Positions 19,054-30,991 are shown, counted from the first letter of the stretch. The stretch: 64,000 nucleotides of DNA from Metallosphaera tengchongensis (GCF_013343295.1 NZ_CP049074.1:372001-436000); one strand, 5' to 3'. Notes: a model not told the origin generated them from the letters alone. Translations and numbers: made by a program.

Positions 19054-20250
19054 TCAGCTTGAGAGAACCTTTTCCACAAACAGTTTCATTCTTGAAACAC
19101 CTTCTTTAATTTTCTCCTCCCCCAAAGCGAAGCTAAGCCTCAAGAAGTTCTTTCCCACACGTTCAGGAAACACCTCTCCCGGTATCGTGACTACTCCAGC
19201 TTCCTCTATGAGCTTGACTGCAAGAGATTTGGAGTCCATTCCGCCAGCCCCAAGAACCTCACTGAAATCAGGGAACATGTAAAACGCACCTGAGGATTTG
19301 TATACCTTAATCCCTTTGACCCCCGACAGCTCATTGTACATTACGTCTCTCCTTCTTCTGAACAAATCAATCATTTCCTTAACCTGAGCAAAGGAGTCGA
19401 AGGATGCTAGAGCACCATATTGCGCGAAACTAGTTGGACAAGTATAGATGTTTGATGCTAAAATGCCCATTTTTCCTATCACCTCTTTTCTAGCTACTAT
19501 ATATCCTAACCTCCATCCTGTCATACTGAAGGTCTTGCTAAATCCATTGATGTAAATAACATTATCCCGCCAGGAGGGAGTCTGAAGAACGCTCCAGAAA
19601 TTCTTATCAAACACAAAGTAATCATAGATTTCATCTGAGATAAGAACTATTTTCCTTTCCTGAGATATTTCTGCTACGGTCTTGGAAAGGTCTGCATCAA
19701 ATGTCATCCCTGTAGGGTTGTGTGGATTATTGTAAACTATCATTTTGGTCTTGGGGGAAATTTTGGATGATAGTTCGTCTGTAACATAGTAAAAACCCTT
19801 CCCTTGATCGAAATGAAGCGGAACGTAGACAGGTTTTCCGCCCAACAGCTTAACCACTTCAGCGTAGGAATAAAATGAAGGATCGAATAATATCACTTCA
19901 TCGCCTGGGTTAACGTAAGCCAGAAAAGCCAAGAAAAGGGCAGTTTTGGCTCCAGGAGTCACGGCTATTTCGTCCTTTATTATTTTGTCGCCATATTTCT
20001 GTGAAAGGAATTCAGCTATTTTAGATCGGAGCTCATCCAAACCCAATGCTGGTGTGTAGGCAGTGTAGCCTTTTTCCAAAGCCACCTTAGCTTCATCCCT
20101 TATCCTTTGAGGAGTAGGAAGATCCGGTTGGCCTATTCCGAAATTTATAGTTTTGATTCCCTTGGTCTTCTCAACCTTCCTGGCAATTTCCTGGTAGAGG
20201 AGCGTGGACTCTCCCGTAAGTTTTGAGAGGGAACTTGCGAAACTCTCCAT
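19054..20250 (-). CDS. Class I aminotransferase (aspartate/aromatic type)
   Basis: A PLP-dependent fold-type I aminotransferase of 398 residues. The PLP lysine is in [18 protein letters not shown] (about residue 237), with [12 protein letters not shown] and the C-terminal arginine segment [10 protein letters not shown] as further hallmarks. It begins 11 nt after trpC on the same strand, as the last gene of the trp operon. That context hints at a role with aromatic or related amino acids, but substrate specificity is not readable here. Confidence 0.85.
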   Translation of the reverse strand: MESFASSLSKLTGESTLLYQEIARKVEKTKGIKTINFGIGQPDLPTPQRIRDEAKVALEKGYTAYTPALGLDELRSKIAEFLSQKYGDKIIKDEIAVTPGAKTALFLAFLAYVNPGDEVILFDPSFYSYAEVVKLLGGKPVYVPLHFDQGKGFYYVTDELSSKISPKTKMIVYNNPHNPTGMTFDADLSKTVAEISQERKIVLISDEIYDYFVFDKNFWSVLQTPSWRDNVIYINGFSKTFSMTGWRLGYIVARKEVIGKMGILASNIYTCPTSFAQYGALASFDSFAQVKEMIDLFRRRRDVMYNELSGVKGIKVYKSSGAFYMFPDFSEVLGAGGMDSKSLAVKLIEEAGVVTIPGEVFPERVGKNFLRLSFALGEEKIKEGVSRMKLFVEKVLSS

Positions 20251-20261
20251 TTTTCCCTATA

Positions 20262-21014
20262 CTAACCACTAACAAACGCTTTTATCTTATCCGGATCCCT
20301 CATCAGGGACGAGCCGATCAGAAAGGCGTCAGCACCCTTTTCCTTTAGTAGGCTTATCTCCTCTTTAGTCTCTATCCCACTTTCTGCGACTTTAACTACA
20401 TCCCTTGGTAGCATCTCCAGGATCTTCATCATCTTTTCCTTCTGGATCGAGAGAGATATCAGATCCCTTGAATTAACGCCCATTAGCTTAGCTCCGCATC
20501 TAAGGGCTATTTCTAAGTCCTGCTCGTCGTGAACCTCCACCAGAGCTTCCATGTTATAGGAGTTAATGTACTCCAACAAACCGCTAAGTTCCCTCTCAGT
20601 GAGGATCCTGACTATGAGGAGTACAACGTCAGCACCAAGATCATAAGCAGTATCAATCTGGTTTTCAGTAACAACAAAGTCCTTCATTAGAACAGGTATT
20701 TTGACCGTTTTACCAACTGTGTATAGATAATCGTAAGATCCTTGGAATACTGTGTTTTCAGTTATGACGCTCATTGCAACTGCTCCATTCTGTTCCATCA
20801 ACCTGGAATACTCCACAGGGTCCCTGTCCTGGGCAAAACCAGAGGGGGATCTTCTTTTGAACTCTGCAATTATGGGGTTTAAACCCGATTCCTTCATTTT
20901 TTTAATTCTAGGGATCAAAGGCAAAACTGGTTTTTCTCTAGCTCTAGATAAATAAGGTCTCCTTAAGGCATTTTCCACAACGTCTTTGATCCATCCTTCG
21001 AGATATCTTGGCAT
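20262..21014 (-). CDS. trpC: Indole-3-glycerol phosphate synthase
   Basis: Closes the indole ring of CdRP in tryptophan synthesis. The 250-residue TIM barrel has [12 protein letters not shown] (catalytic Lys on beta-1), [13 protein letters not shown] (beta-3) and [15 protein letters not shown] (beta-5 region), plus GVNSRDL and VAESGI phosphate-binding segments. It is a stand-alone enzyme, as in Sulfolobus, not fused to TrpF. It follows trpG after 2 nt. Confidence 0.95.
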   Translation of the reverse strand: MPRYLEGWIKDVVENALRRPYLSRAREKPVLPLIPRIKKMKESGLNPIIAEFKRRSPSGFAQDRDPVEYSRLMEQNGAVAMSVITENTVFQGSYDYLYTVGKTVKIPVLMKDFVVTENQIDTAYDLGADVVLLIVRILTERELSGLLEYINSYNMEALVEVHDEQDLEIALRCGAKLMGVNSRDLISLSIQKEKMMKILEMLPRDVVKVAESGIETKEEISLLKEKGADAFLIGSSLMRDPDKIKAFVSG

Positions 21015-21016
21015 TG

Positions 21017-21598
21017 TCAGATTCTGTTGAGAAAGTTGTAAAATATTTTTTGTCCATTAGATGTCCCTATGCTTTCCGGATGAAATTGAACCCCAAATAT
21101 CCTGAACTCCTCATGATGAATCCCCATTATCTCTCTGTCCTCTGCTGAAATGGAATCTACAACAAGAGGGGAAGATACTTTGTCCACTACTAAGCTATGG
21201 TACCTAGTGGCCTTAAATTGAGAAGGTAATCCGGAGTAAAGCTGGGTCTCGTTGACTTTCTCTATGGTACTTAGCTTGCCGTGATAGATGATCTTTGCCC
21301 TTCTTATTTTAGCCCCAAAGGTGAAGCCTATTGCTTGATGTCCTAGGCAAATTCCTAAAACGGGCGTCCTCTTCCCGAGATACTTAATTACCTGTGGGAC
21401 GATCCCTATATCCTCAGGATTTTCAGGTGATCCGGGACCCGGAGAAATGATAATCCTGTCCGGTCTCAATCTCTCTACACCCTTTACCGAAATCTCATCA
21501 TTTCTGATAACTATCGGGTAACTCCCTAACTCCCCTACACTTTGAGCTATGTTGTACACGAAGCTATCATAATTGTCAATTATTAACGTGATGTCCAT
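21017..21598 (-). CDS. trpG: Anthranilate synthase component II (glutamine amidotransferase)
   Basis: Class I glutamine amidotransferase that feeds ammonia to TrpE. The 193-residue protein has the nucleophile elbow [10 protein letters not shown], the oxyanion segment ISPGPGSPE and the His-Glu pair in QFHPES. It lies 4 nt after trpE and 2 nt before trpC. It is not fused to TrpE or TrpD. Confidence 0.95.
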   Translation of the reverse strand: MDITLIIDNYDSFVYNIAQSVGELGSYPIVIRNDEISVKGVERLRPDRIIISPGPGSPENPEDIGIVPQVIKYLGKRTPVLGICLGHQAIGFTFGAKIRRAKIIYHGKLSTIEKVNETQLYSGLPSQFKATRYHSLVVDKVSSPLVVDSISAEDREIMGIHHEEFRIFGVQFHPESIGTSNGQKIFYNFLNRI

Positions 21599-21602
21599 CT
21601 AA

Positions 21603-22865
21603 TCACCCCAGACCTAACGATACTTTCAAAGCCCTCATTTTATGCTCGGTTTCTCTATATTCTTGCTCAGGGTTTGAGTCGAAAACTATTCCGGCTCCGG
21701 CCTGGATACGTAAAAGGTCACCGTTAATGAACGCAGATCTTATTGTGATTGCAAATTCTGAGCTATTCTTAGAGAGGAACCCTATAGCTCCGGCGTATGG
21801 TCCTCTCTTGTAGGGTTCGAGTGTCTCTATAATATTCATGGCCATCGGCTTTGGCGCCCCACTGACCGTTCCTGCAGGGAACATGGATTTCAACACGTCT
21901 ATAGAACTAACATCCTTTCTTAAAGTCCCGACCACTTTGCTGACTATGTGCTGAACGTGACTATACTTTTCCACATAGGCAAATTCCGGAACCTTAACCG
22001 TACCTGGTACGCAGACCTTACCCATATCATTTCTAGCTAGATCCACAAGCATAAGATGTTCGGCCATCTCCTTCTCGGATGAGAGAAGTTCCTGCTCAAG
22101 TTCAAAGTCTTCCTCCTTAGTCTTCCCTCTAGGTCTAGTTCCTGCTATCGGAAAAGTTTCAGCTATTCCCTTCTGCGTGGAAAAGAGGAGCTCAGGGCTA
22201 GAGCCTATCAATTTTCTTTGCCCAAACTTCATGTAAAACATGTAGGGTGAAGGGTTTATCTTTCTAAGAGCTCTGTAGAACCTCATGGGATCGCCCTCAA
22301 TTGAATACCTGTAAAACCGTGATAACACCACCTGGAAAGCGTAACCTGCTCTAATCTGCTCTAATATTGAATTTACACCGGATTCAAATTCGGGCTTTGA
22401 CATGGACTCGTCGTAAGGCGAGACTTTGAAATGGTCATCGTTAACGCAATTACTAACTTCCGGCATGTCACCTTCAACAAAAACCTTACCTAAGTTATGA
22501 TCATAGACTAAGACGTTCTCAGGGATGAAGAACTCAGCATCAGGCCAGTCCTCTGCCACCGGTTTTATGTCTTTGACCCTCTCCCATCTCCTCACTGCGT
22601 CGTACGATATGTATCCCAATAGGCCTCCCGTAAACCTTAGCTCTCCCTCTTCAGTTCCTTTCAAAGATTGATTAATTGAGTCCTCCAAATCGTCTTCCCT
22701 AGATATGACTAGCTTCCTTTTAACTCCCCAGGCAATTACGCTATATCTAGCGTTGTTTTGTGAACCTTCTACACTTTCCATTAGAGCTGCGATTTCCTGA
22801 TCTTTTTCAACGCATTGAAAAACCTCATAGGGCTGGGCAAAAGCGGTTATAGGAAAGGTCTTCAT
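21603..22865 (-). CDS. trpE: Anthranilate synthase component I
   Basis: Converts chorismate to anthranilate. The 420-residue protein has [30 protein letters not shown] and [15 protein letters not shown], all core chorismate-binding motifs. Near the N-terminus the sequence [14 protein letters not shown] fits the LLES-x10-S tryptophan-binding site, so feedback inhibition by tryptophan is expected. It overlaps trpF by 4 nt. Confidence 0.95.
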   Translation of the reverse strand: MKTFPITAFAQPYEVFQCVEKDQEIAALMESVEGSQNNARYSVIAWGVKRKLVISREDDLEDSINQSLKGTEEGELRFTGGLLGYISYDAVRRWERVKDIKPVAEDWPDAEFFIPENVLVYDHNLGKVFVEGDMPEVSNCVNDDHFKVSPYDESMSKPEFESGVNSILEQIRAGYAFQVVLSRFYRYSIEGDPMRFYRALRKINPSPYMFYMKFGQRKLIGSSPELLFSTQKGIAETFPIAGTRPRGKTKEEDFELEQELLSSEKEMAEHLMLVDLARNDMGKVCVPGTVKVPEFAYVEKYSHVQHIVSKVVGTLRKDVSSIDVLKSMFPAGTVSGAPKPMAMNIIETLEPYKRGPYAGAIGFLSKNSSEFAITIRSAFINGDLLRIQAGAGIVFDSNPEQEYRETEHKMRALKVSLGLG

Positions 22866-23449
22866 TTAGCCACCTCCAAAAGTTTCTTCACGAGCTCTAG
22901 GTTCTTCTTCCCAGGATAGGATTCTACACCCCTCGAAACGTCAATCCAGCCCGGCTCCAAGGCCACGAATGAGGAAACGTTACTTAAGGTTATTCCCCCA
23001 CCTACCCCAAGACCTGGGTAGTCCCTTAACACCTTAGAGATTAGTTCCATGTTTGGTCTATCCTCTTTCCTCTCCAGATCCAGGAGAACCATTTCCGTAA
23101 AATCTATCGCCTTTTTCAGATATGGAAGATATTTCTCCGAAATTGGAACAAATAGTATTACCTTCTTTTGGAAGGAAGTTATCATCTCAAGCTCCTCTTG
23201 GTTGAGTACCCTATGAACTTGAAGAATGTCGGCATTGGCTGATCTAACAAGCATCTCCTCTAGGTTAGATTTGACGTTAACAGATACAATTGGAGACGGA
23301 ACCTGATTCTTTACAATTTTCAAAAATTCTGGTTTAACAAATCTAGGACTGATCGGATCGGTTAAGAATCCCAACATGTCCGCCCCTAGAGCGGATATGG
23401 TTACAGCGTCGGAAAGGATGGATATACCGCATATCTTTACCTTAACCAT
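22862..23449 (-). CDS. trpF: Phosphoribosylanthranilate isomerase
   Basis: Catalyses the Amadori rearrangement PRA to CdRP. The 195-residue protein begins with VKVKICGIS, carrying the catalytic Cys, has DILQVHR in the centre and [14 protein letters not shown] plus IDVSRGVES at the phosphate-binding end. It is close to the short ~200-residue TIM-barrel form. It overlaps trpD by 8 nt and trpE by 4 nt. Confidence 0.93.
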   Translation of the reverse strand: MVKVKICGISILSDAVTISALGADMLGFLTDPISPRFVKPEFLKIVKNQVPSPIVSVNVKSNLEEMLVRSANADILQVHRVLNQEELEMITSFQKKVILFVPISEKYLPYLKKAIDFTEMVLLDLERKEDRPNMELISKVLRDYPGLGVGGGITLSNVSSFVALEPGWIDVSRGVESYPGKKNLELVKKLLEVAK

Positions 23450-24479
23450 ATGAGATCTCCTTTATTTTCATGAATTTAGACAGATCACCATTATTTTTCA
23501 CTATACTTTCTATTTTTTCAGGTAATTTCAAGATTAACTCCTCTGAAAACTCGTACCCTTCCTTGAAATCTGTTACTACATCCGCCGCATAAAGGGCAAC
23601 AGCCACGTTTATCCTGATAAAATGATTTACATCCGGATCCTTCCCTCTGCATGCCCTCAAAACCCTCACGGCAGATTCTGTTGAATCTGACACTAGTAGC
23701 CTCGACGGAGGGACTTCCTTTTTGGAAATGTCTCTAAAATCTACATCCATCTCCTCCATTTTATCTCCCTTCACTTCCGTGATGTACGTCTTTCCTTGTG
23801 GACTGACCTCATCTAGTCCTGGCTCTCCGTGCAGTATTAAGAGCTTGGAGTAACCTAAACCTGCTGAGGTTTGGGCTATCTTCCTCATTATGGATAGGGA
23901 GTAAACTCCCATTACCTGCCTCTTGGAACCTGCTGGGTTAGCTAGAGGACCTAGGAGATTGAATATGGTCCTTATCCCCAGGAGCTTCCTAACTGGGGCT
24001 ACATTTTTCATGGAAGGGTGATAAAGTTGAGCGAAAAGAAAAACGAAGTTGTCGCGTTTAATCAGTTGAGTAGCCCTTTCTGGGGGAACGGTTATGTTGT
24101 AACCCAACGTTTCTAGAAAATCCGCACTTCCGCTTTTACTACTGGCGGCCCTATTCCCATGTTTAGCAACCGGGAAGACGTTACTTATGGCTAAAGCAGC
24201 TGCTGTACTAACATTTATGGTTCCGAAACCATCCCCTCCAGTTCCAGCTGTATCCAAGGTATCTTTAAGATCAAGTTTTATGGCATGCTCTCTCATGGAT
24301 TTCACAAATCCCTTTATCTCTTCAGCTGTCTCTCCCTTCATTTTGAGCGCAACAAGTATGGCTGCAACTAACGACTCTTGTATGGACCCTTCCATTATCA
24401 TGTCAGCTAGCCCCCTGCTCTCCTCTTCAGTTAATGATATTCCTTCCGTGAGTTTCCTCAAGATCTCCCTAGCTTCCAT
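23442..24479 (-). CDS. trpD: Anthranilate phosphoribosyltransferase
   Basis: Transfers phosphoribosyl from PRPP to anthranilate. The hallmark [19 protein letters not shown] binds PRPP, and [18 protein letters not shown] and [18 protein letters not shown] follow in family order. I place the start at ATG 24479 ([13 protein letters not shown], 345 aa) because Sulfolobus TrpD as I recall it begins at this helix. This gives a normal 11-nt overlap with trpA, whereas the longest frame (24530) would overlap it by 62 nt. Confidence 0.93.
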   Translation of the reverse strand: MEAREILRKLTEGISLTEEESRGLADMIMEGSIQESLVAAILVALKMKGETAEEIKGFVKSMREHAIKLDLKDTLDTAGTGGDGFGTINVSTAAALAISNVFPVAKHGNRAASSKSGSADFLETLGYNITVPPERATQLIKRDNFVFLFAQLYHPSMKNVAPVRKLLGIRTIFNLLGPLANPAGSKRQVMGVYSLSIMRKIAQTSAGLGYSKLLILHGEPGLDEVSPQGKTYITEVKGDKMEEMDVDFRDISKKEVPPSRLLVSDSTESAVRVLRACRGKDPDVNHFIRINVAVALYAADVVTDFKEGYEFSEELILKLPEKIESIVKNNGDLSKFMKIKEISYG

Positions 24480-25203
24480 CGAGAATCCCTCTGTAACTCT
24501 TAGCGAGGGAAATTGCAGACTCGACTCCATGCTTCTCGATTTCCTCTATGTATGCAGTCCCTATGGCAATCCCATCTGCGCCCGCAAGCAACGCCTTCTT
24601 CATATCGTTAACGTCGGACAACCCGAAACCCACAACTAGCTTATTGTTAACCAATGTTCTTACCCTTGTTATTAGGGAGTCCACGCTGACCGGTAACGGT
24701 ACTCCTGTAGTTGGTCTCACCCCGTAGTAGAGGAACATATCGGAAATTCCAGAAACCTTATGAATTATTGGATCGGGCACGGAGGGAGAGGTAAAGATAA
24801 TAGCGTTTAAGTTACTTTTCTTTATAATTTTAACATATTTTTCATAGTCATCTATGAAATCAATAAGTAAATCTGGAAATAATATGCCATCTATTCCAAT
24901 TATCCTTAGCCTGTTCAAAGTCTCTTCCAAACTGGATAACCAGTCCTCCAGATAGGTTAGGATTACTATTGGAACGTTAACTGTTCTTCTGGTCTCTTCC
25001 AGAAGTCCCCAGAAATCCCGTAGCCAACTAGAAACTTGCTTGTAGCTCCTTCTTATCACAGGTCCGTCATATTTAGCGTATTTTGGTAGAAGACCTATTT
25101 CTAGGATATCTGAACCGGCGTCGACCAGACCTTTCACTAGTTTAAGGTATTCCTCCCTATTGGGATAGCCTAGAGTAGCGTAAGACACCAAAAGCCGTCT
25201 CAA
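24469..25203 (-). CDS. trpA: Tryptophan synthase alpha subunit
   Basis: Cleaves indole-3-glycerol phosphate to indole and glyceraldehyde-3-phosphate. The 244-residue protein has [16 protein letters not shown] (with the N-terminal loop), [13 protein letters not shown] (catalytic Glu region), and [25 protein letters not shown] at the phosphate site. It is shorter than bacterial TrpA, as in other Sulfolobales. It sits 1 nt after trpB. Confidence 0.92.
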   Translation of the reverse strand: MRRLLVSYATLGYPNREEYLKLVKGLVDAGSDILEIGLLPKYAKYDGPVIRRSYKQVSSWLRDFWGLLEETRRTVNVPIVILTYLEDWLSSLEETLNRLRIIGIDGILFPDLLIDFIDDYEKYVKIIKKSNLNAIIFTSPSVPDPIIHKVSGISDMFLYYGVRPTTGVPLPVSVDSLITRVRTLVNNKLVVGFGLSDVNDMKKALLAGADGIAIGTAYIEEIEKHGVESAISLAKSYRGILDGS

Positions 25204-25204
25204 T

Positions 25205-26473
25205 TTAACCTATCCTCTTCATCATGGATTCGTAGTTTGGTAGGTCTAGGAGACCGTGACCACTTAAGTTGAACACTATCACTCTCTTTTCGTTCTTAGC
25301 CTTAGCCTCCCTAGCCTCGTCTATAACTGCCTTTATAGCGTGGGCTGACTCAGGAGCAGGCACTATACCTTGGGTTTGTAGGAACATCTGAGCCGCTTCG
25401 AAAATCTCCCTCTCGTTGTATTCCTTCCAGCTAACTATCCCCTCCTTAATGAGCATACTCAAAGAAGGTGCAGCGCCGTGATATCTCAAACCTCCTGAGT
25501 AAATAGGTGGAGGAACATAGTCTCTGCCCAAAGTTATCATCTTAACTAAAGGAAGTAGACCTGCGCTGTCTGGAAAGTCGTAGTTATATGCCCCTTGGCT
25601 AAATTTAGGTATTTCGTAGGATCCCACTGCAACGTACTTAGAACCTTTTCTAGAGCCAATGAAGGGAAAAGTAAATCCGCCGAAATTACTACCTCCGCCC
25701 ACACAACCCACAAGAACGTCTGGTTCCTCATCAATGTCCTCTAACTGTCTCATGGTTTCCAGGCCTATTACACTTTGGTGCAATACCACGACGTCAAGGA
25801 CGCTACCTACTAGGTATTTGTAACCGTTGGACATTGCATACTCTATAGCCTCGCTCATAGCGATACCTAAGGATCCAGGATGAGAGGGGTTCTGATTTAT
25901 TACCTTCTTTCCGAATTCAGTGAGCGGCGTAGGACTTGAATGCACTTTGGCTCCATATAGTTGCATAATAGTCCTTCTTTGGGGTTTTTGTTCATAGCTT
26001 ACCTTTACCATAAATATAGTGGAATTGAGGCCGTACATCCGTGCAGCTAACGCTACAGCAGTGCCCCACTGACCTGCTCCAGTTTCAGTCACCAAGTGAT
26101 TTATTCCCTCCTTCATGGAAAAGAAGGCCTGAGGTATTGCTGTGTTTATCTTGTGGGAGCCAGTCGGTGTGGCTCCTTCGTATTTGTAGTATATCCTTGC
26201 AGGTGTGTTCAAGACCTCCTCTAGTCTTTTTGCCCTGACAAGAGGAGTAGGTCTTCCTATATTAAAGTAGGCTTCTCGGACTTCTTTGGGTATTGTTACG
26301 AATCGCTCCACAGTGAACTGTTGCCTTAGAACTTCTTGAGGCATGATCTTCCTCAGAAGGTCAATCCTAGAGAACTCGGCATCTGGTGGATCTCTAGGGG
26401 GAGGAAGAGGCTTGGGTAAATCTGGTATTATATTATACCAATAATTTGGTATTATATCCTCTATATTTGCCAT
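25205..26473 (-). CDS. trpB: Tryptophan synthase beta subunit, TrpB2 type
   Basis: Condenses indole with serine using PLP. The 422-residue protein has the PLP lysine in [13 protein letters not shown] and [17 protein letters not shown]. The long N-terminal arm rich in prolines ([17 protein letters not shown]) and overall length mark the TrpB2 subfamily rather than TrpB1. From memory, Sulfolobus operons carry a TrpB2 that interacts only weakly or transiently with TrpA. It is the promoter-proximal gene of the operon. Confidence 0.93.
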   Translation of the reverse strand: MANIEDIIPNYWYNIIPDLPKPLPPPRDPPDAEFSRIDLLRKIMPQEVLRQQFTVERFVTIPKEVREAYFNIGRPTPLVRAKRLEEVLNTPARIYYKYEGATPTGSHKINTAIPQAFFSMKEGINHLVTETGAGQWGTAVALAARMYGLNSTIFMVKVSYEQKPQRRTIMQLYGAKVHSSPTPLTEFGKKVINQNPSHPGSLGIAMSEAIEYAMSNGYKYLVGSVLDVVVLHQSVIGLETMRQLEDIDEEPDVLVGCVGGGSNFGGFTFPFIGSRKGSKYVAVGSYEIPKFSQGAYNYDFPDSAGLLPLVKMITLGRDYVPPPIYSGGLRYHGAAPSLSMLIKEGIVSWKEYNEREIFEAAQMFLQTQGIVPAPESAHAIKAVIDEAREAKAKNEKRVIVFNLSGHGLLDLPNYESMMKRIG

Positions 26474-26773
26474 TGGTGCAACAAGAACACCTAGCTAGTT
26501 AAATAACTTTGTCCTTTATAAATCATATTGTTTGGCCTCAATTAGAGGCTAGCGTCCTCAGACTTTGTCACAAGAACGGCAAACCTCGTACTTTACTGCT
26601 GGGGGTCAGAATGCCCAAACTTAATTCCGAGTCCTGAAACTTAAGAAACCTCTCCCCTAGGCTTAACTCAGAAGCCGTGCTAGTTTTACAGTACAACTAT
26701 CACATGTCCATTGGGAATTAACCTTTATGCATCTATCTCCTCACCTTAAAGGGCAGGGCTTATTCCCCTCTTG
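26474..26773. other. 300-bp intergenic region between trp operon and acylphosphatase
   Basis: It holds the trp promoter at its left end and, at its right end (26738-26773), a hairpin-prone stretch CCTCACCTTAAAGGGCAGGG that resembles the right end of IS200/IS605-type elements. The middle (about 26530-26730) shows no gene or clear signal. Confidence 0.5.
26515..26523 (-). promoter_or_regulatory. TATA box of the trp operon
   Basis: On the minus strand ATTTATAAA (plus coordinates 26515-26523) lies about 45 nt upstream of the trpB ATG, predicting a leader of roughly 15-20 nt. I see no obvious attenuator or operator between it and the start. Confidence 0.55.
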
Positions 26774-27052
26774 TCAATAAGTTTCAAACGATGAGAATTC
26801 TCCCTTATACTCCTCATACCTGTGAGTTACCTTCGTTACTAGAGCCAGTGGTGGACCTTTCCATAGATGGTTGAGTAGCTTCTCAAGAGACTCTTGGTAA
26901 CCTTCAGCAACTACCTCTACTGTTCCATCTGGTAGGTTTTTGGCGTAACCCTTCAAGCCTAACCTAGCAGCGTGGATTTGAACATATCTTCTAAATCCCA
27001 CTCCTTGAACTTCTCCTTCCACAAGTGCATATAACCTAGCTAAACCCATCAC
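26774..27052 (-). CDS. acyP: Acylphosphatase
   Basis: Hydrolyses carboxyl-phosphate bonds such as acyl phosphates. The 92-residue protein has [15 protein letters not shown] with the catalytic Arg (GFRR) and the catalytic Asn in [15 protein letters not shown]. Length is standard. MMG offers two adjacent starts. The gene diverges from ino1 and is followed by the possible IS200/IS605-like remnant. Confidence 0.93.
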   Translation of the reverse strand: MMGLARLYALVEGEVQGVGFRRYVQIHAARLGLKGYAKNLPDGTVEVVAEGYQESLEKLLNHLWKGPPLALVTKVTHRYEEYKGEFSSFETY

Positions 27053-27106
27053 ATCACCTCAGAGTCGCTCCACTTCTTCACTTCTCTGCTAAATCCCTTT
27101 CATCAC

Positions 27107-27117
27107 TATATTTTTTA
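27107..27117 (+). promoter_or_regulatory. TATA box of inositol-1-phosphate synthase gene
   Basis: TATATTTTTTA at 27107-27117 is a strong TATA element immediately before the ATG at 27118. Initiation about 25 nt downstream would fall near 27135, past that ATG, so translation should begin at ATG 27142. Confidence 0.5.
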
Positions 27118-27141
27118 ATGCATGTTCCCCCTAAAAAGGCG

Positions 27142-28218
27142 ATGATTAGGGTAGCTATAGCAGGTCTTGGGAATTGCGCCTCAATGTTGGTACAGGGGAT
27201 AGAGTTCTACAGGAGAATGGGGCCCAATTACTTTGATGGGTTAATCACCCCAGTCATTGGAGGGTATAAGATCACTGACATAGAGGTGGTTGCAGCTTTC
27301 GATGTGTCCGCAAATAAGGTAGGGAAGGACGTGTCGGAGGCTATCTTTGAAAGACCAAATATTACCCCAAGGATAGTGGACCTGGACAAACTGGGTGTTA
27401 AGGTCTCCCCTGGTCCCGTTTTGGATGGAGTAGCCCCGCACATGAAGAACATCTTTAATCCTCTGGGTGAAGGCAGCCTTAACTTAGTCATAGAAGAGCT
27501 GAGAAGTAGCAGGGCCGACATCTTGGTAAACATGTTACCTGTGGGTAGCGAGAGCGCTTCCAGAACGTACGCTCAAGCCTCATTGGAAGCAAGGGTAGGT
27601 TTCATAAACGCCATACCGGTATTCATAGCGAGCGATCCTACTGGGGAGTTTCCTAGAAAATTCAAGGAAGCCAACATACCCATAGCAGGAGATGATGTAA
27701 AAGGGCAGGTGGGGGCTACAATATTCCACAGGGCTATCACTTCGCTTTTCAGACTTAGAGGTGTAAAGGTCGATGAGACCTATCAATTAAACGTGGGTGG
27801 CAATACTGATTTCCTGAACATGAAGACTGAGGAGAGGTTACACTCAAAGAGGATAAGCAAAACTAAGGCTGTTACAAGCACCCTCGAAAACGAAGAAATA
27901 GAAGAAAGAGGTAGAATAAGAATAGGGCCTAGTGATTACGTTCCCTTTCTAGGCAACACAAAGGTAGCATACATTTACGTTAAAGGAACAGGATTCGCTG
28001 GAAGACCAATTAAGGTCGAGGCCAGCCTTGAGGTGGATGATAAGTCAAACTGTGCCTCTGTCATTGTTGATGTGATAAGGGCAGTAAAGCTAGCTAAAGA
28101 TAGGGGGATAGGGGGTCCGTTAACAGAGGTATCTGCTTTCTATTTCAAACACCCTCCCGTGCAGGCGAAAGATGATGAAGAAGCATACTTACAATTCAAG
28201 AAATTCATCGAGATGTGA
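27142..28218 (+). CDS. ino1: Inositol-1-phosphate synthase
   Basis: Makes L-myo-inositol-1-phosphate from glucose-6-phosphate with NAD, feeding the inositol headgroup of archaeal phospholipids. The protein begins [20 protein letters not shown] with the GxGNxAS NAD motif. The central [11 protein letters not shown] and [11 protein letters not shown] are family signatures, and the ~358-residue length fits the short archaeal/actinobacterial form. ATG 27142 is chosen over 27118 because the TATA box abuts the earlier ATG. The 3' end overlaps the zinc-finger gene by 47 nt. Confidence 0.93.
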   Translation: MIRVAIAGLGNCASMLVQGIEFYRRMGPNYFDGLITPVIGGYKITDIEVVAAFDVSANKVGKDVSEAIFERPNITPRIVDLDKLGVKVSPGPVLDGVAPHMKNIFNPLGEGSLNLVIEELRSSRADILVNMLPVGSESASRTYAQASLEARVGFINAIPVFIASDPTGEFPRKFKEANIPIAGDDVKGQVGATIFHRAITSLFRLRGVKVDETYQLNVGGNTDFLNMKTEERLHSKRISKTKAVTSTLENEEIEERGRIRIGPSDYVPFLGNTKVAYIYVKGTGFAGRPIKVEASLEVDDKSNCASVIVDVIRAVKLAKDRGIGGPLTEVSAFYFKHPPVQAKDDEEAYLQFKKFIEM

Positions 28219-28480
28219 AATATGCGAAGAGAGAGAGGCTAGCTACACTTGTAAGACTTGTGGGAGAAATGTATGCGATACGCACATGAAGGGTAATATA
28301 TGCTCAGTGTGTGAGATTAGTATGTGTCAGGTTTGTGGTAAAAACCTTTCCATAGGGTACTGTAATTCCTGCGGTTCCCTCGTTTGCGAGGACTGTGTAG
28401 GTTTCGCCATAGGCTCTAAGAGGGTATGCAAGAAATGCTATCAAGGGAAGCAAAATCGGGTTTTGAGTCAAAAGGTTTAA
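28172..28480 (+). CDS. Cysteine-rich zinc-binding protein (B-box/treble-clef-like)
   Basis: A 102-residue protein with many Cys/His pairs: CEIC, CKTC, CDTH, CSVC, CQVC, CNSC, CEDC and CKKC, giving at least three or four zinc sites. The order CxxC...CxxC...CDTHMKG resembles a B-box or HIT-type zinc finger. Its start lies 47 nt inside the ino1 3' end in another frame, and no later in-frame start precedes the first Cys pair, so the overlap is probably real. Function unknown; protein or RNA binding is plausible. Confidence 0.7.
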   Translation: MMKKHTYNSRNSSRCEICEEREASYTCKTCGRNVCDTHMKGNICSVCEISMCQVCGKNLSIGYCNSCGSLVCEDCVGFAIGSKRVCKKCYQGKQNRVLSQKV

Positions 28481-28537
28481 GTAGATAAGTCAACTCACAC
28501 TAGAAGTTTACTGCTTTCGAAAAACAGATCCAGTCTC

Positions 28538-30886
28538 TCATTTGCGCCCTCTCAATAATAGCTTCTGCTCTATACTTGCCACTAGCCTTCTCGTGTAAAT
28601 AACGGTGTCAGGATTTATACTAACGCTGTCTATTCCCTCCTTAACTAGGAATTCGGTTACTTCAGGGTATACGCTAGGTGCTTGTCCACATATCGAAACC
28701 GTTCTGCCATATTTATGGGCTGTCCTGATTAACTTCTTCATGGATCTAAGGACCGCTGGATCTCTTTCGTCGTAGTATCCCATTCTCCCAAGTATTTCAG
28801 AGTCCCTGTCTACCCCTAAAGTTAACTGAGCTAAGTCATTACTTCCTATGCTAAACCCGTCAACTAACTTCGAGAACTCGTCAGCTAACACTATGACTGA
28901 CGGTACTTCAGCCATGAGCCATACCTTAAAGTCGCTAGTCCTTCTTAGCCCTTCATCCTCCATAATTCCCACCGCCTTATTCAACTCCCAAGTAGTTCTA
29001 ACGAATGGGAACATTACCCAAACGTTTTTGAGACCCATTTCTTCCCTGACTTTAGTTATAGCTTTCACTTCTAGCCTAAATGCGGGCTCATATTGTTGAC
29101 TCACGTATCGAGATACGCCCCTCCATCCTATCATTGGGTTTCTCTCTTCCGGCTCAAATTCCTCTCCGCCGATGAGACCTCTGTACTCGTTTGTCTTGAA
29201 GTCAGAAAATCTAACCACAACCGGTCTTGGATATATGGCCGAAGCAACCTTAGCTATCCCTTCAGCTAGCTTATTGACAAATTCATCTGGTTTTCCTATC
29301 TTAATGAGATAGAGTGGATGGTGCTTTATCCACTCACTTACTATGAACTCTATCCTCATTAGACCTATTCCATCGAAGGGAAGATCTAGGTATTTCTCTA
29401 TTACATCAGGTTGACCTAAGTTCATGTAAATTTTTGTTCCGGTTACTGGGAACAGGCTCAGCAACACGTCCCTTGATATTCCGCTAAACGTACCACCTTT
29501 CTGAACTTCCTGTTTAGCCTCCTCTGCAACTATTTTCCCTTCGTATACTACTCCCCTTGTGGCGTCAACCGTAATCTCTTGCCCAGTCTTTAAAACCCTG
29601 GTACCGTCCTTGGTACCCACAATGGCAGGAATCCCCAACTCCCTTGATACAATAGCGGCGTGACTTGTAATTCCACCCTCGTCTGTGATAATGGCAGATG
29701 CAATCTTCATTACTGGAACCCAATCTGGGTCAGTCATTTTGGTCACTAGGATCTCGCCTTTCTCAAATTCCTTTGCTTCCTTGACATCCATAAGAACCCT
29801 TGCTCTCCCGCTTGCTATGCCAGGGCTCGCAGCAAGTCCCTTTATTAGTACCCTTCTCTCAGTTACTTCCCTCTGAGCCTCTTGTTTCCCATTGCGACCC
29901 TTTGAAGACCAGAAGGTTTCGGGTCTAGCTTGAACTATGAAAACGTTTTCAGGGAACTTAAGATCAGCGTCTATGGCCCACTCTATGTCCATTGGCATGC
30001 CGTAATGCTTCTCAATCTTTAGTGCCAGTTTAGCGAGCTCCAAAGCTTCCTCATTAGTTATACTTAAGCTCTCACTCTCCGGATTTTGAATGATAACTTC
30101 CTTATTCCTACCTGATTCTGGGTCATATATGATTTTCAAATTCTTTTTGGATATTCTCCTGTCTATTATCTTTAGTTCCGACTTAGAAATCAAGAACTCG
30201 TCAGGAGTCACTTTCCCTCCGACAACGGCTTCCCCTAAACCCCACGAGGACTCTATGACAATGAAGTTTGGATCTCCATCGGCTGGGTTCAGTGTAAACA
30301 TTACCCCGGCTGACCTTGAGTTAACCATCTTCTGAACTACGACGGCCATCTCGACCTTGGCAGAGTCTATTCCTTTGCTCTTTCTGTACTCTATAGCCCT
30401 CTCGTTGAACAGACTAGCCCATACTGCCTTTACCATCTCGATCAGATTGGATCTCCTTACGTTGAGATAGGTGTCCTGCTGCCCCGCAAAGCTTGCGCTT
30501 TCTATGTCCTCCGCCGTTGCTGAGGATCTAACTGCTACAAAGACTTCCTTACCGGCCATTTTTGAAAGCTCATCGTATGAAGTATATATCATGTTCTCAA
30601 GGTCTTGGGGCATCTTTGACTCCAAAATAAGACCTTTTATTCTCTCACTTGCCCTCTCGGACGAGTTCTCCTCCTTTAAAATAGAGACTATCTTATCTCT
30701 CAACCCATTATACTCCAGGAAGTACGAGTAAGCTTTTGAAGTAATAACAAAGCCAGGGGGTACTCTGATCCCCTGGCTAAGGAGTTCTCCTAGGTTAGCT
30801 CCCTTTCCTCCAGCGAGATCTACCATTTCCCTCCTTATTTGCGAGAGAGAAAGGATACCCTCTTCTTTCAAAATCTGCGTAACCAA
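28538..30886 (-). CDS. ppsA: Phosphoenolpyruvate synthase
   Basis: Converts pyruvate, ATP and water to PEP, AMP and phosphate for gluconeogenesis. The 782-residue protein has the N-terminal ATP-grasp part ([34 protein letters not shown]), the swivelling phosphohistidine domain with [16 protein letters not shown], and the PEP-binding TIM barrel ending in [18 protein letters not shown] and SICGQAPS. It works in the same direction of carbon flow as enolase at 5.9 kb. Confidence 0.95.
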   Translation of the reverse strand: MVTQILKEEGILSLSQIRREMVDLAGGKGANLGELLSQGIRVPPGFVITSKAYSYFLEYNGLRDKIVSILKEENSSERASERIKGLILESKMPQDLENMIYTSYDELSKMAGKEVFVAVRSSATAEDIESASFAGQQDTYLNVRRSNLIEMVKAVWASLFNERAIEYRKSKGIDSAKVEMAVVVQKMVNSRSAGVMFTLNPADGDPNFIVIESSWGLGEAVVGGKVTPDEFLISKSELKIIDRRISKKNLKIIYDPESGRNKEVIIQNPESESLSITNEEALELAKLALKIEKHYGMPMDIEWAIDADLKFPENVFIVQARPETFWSSKGRNGKQEAQREVTERRVLIKGLAASPGIASGRARVLMDVKEAKEFEKGEILVTKMTDPDWVPVMKIASAIITDEGGITSHAAIVSRELGIPAIVGTKDGTRVLKTGQEITVDATRGVVYEGKIVAEEAKQEVQKGGTFSGISRDVLLSLFPVTGTKIYMNLGQPDVIEKYLDLPFDGIGLMRIEFIVSEWIKHHPLYLIKIGKPDEFVNKLAEGIAKVASAIYPRPVVVRFSDFKTNEYRGLIGGEEFEPEERNPMIGWRGVSRYVSQQYEPAFRLEVKAITKVREEMGLKNVWVMFPFVRTTWELNKAVGIMEDEGLRRTSDFKVWLMAEVPSVIVLADEFSKLVDGFSIGSNDLAQLTLGVDRDSEILGRMGYYDERDPAVLRSMKKLIRTAHKYGRTVSICGQAPSVYPEVTEFLVKEGIDSVSINPDTVIYTRRLVASIEQKLLLRGRK

Positions 30887-30991
30887 TAAGATATCCCCGG
30901 TATCTATTTCGAATCAAAACTTAAAAATCTACTTAGAACATTAAAACCTCCAAAAAAGTACTAGTACAAAAAGAATTTAAATTAAAAATGA

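Noticed and set aside
27118-27141. ATG 27118 as the start of inositol-1-phosphate synthase
   Set aside because: The TATA box directly abuts this ATG, so transcription should begin downstream; ATG 27142 begins at the conserved NAD-binding strand.
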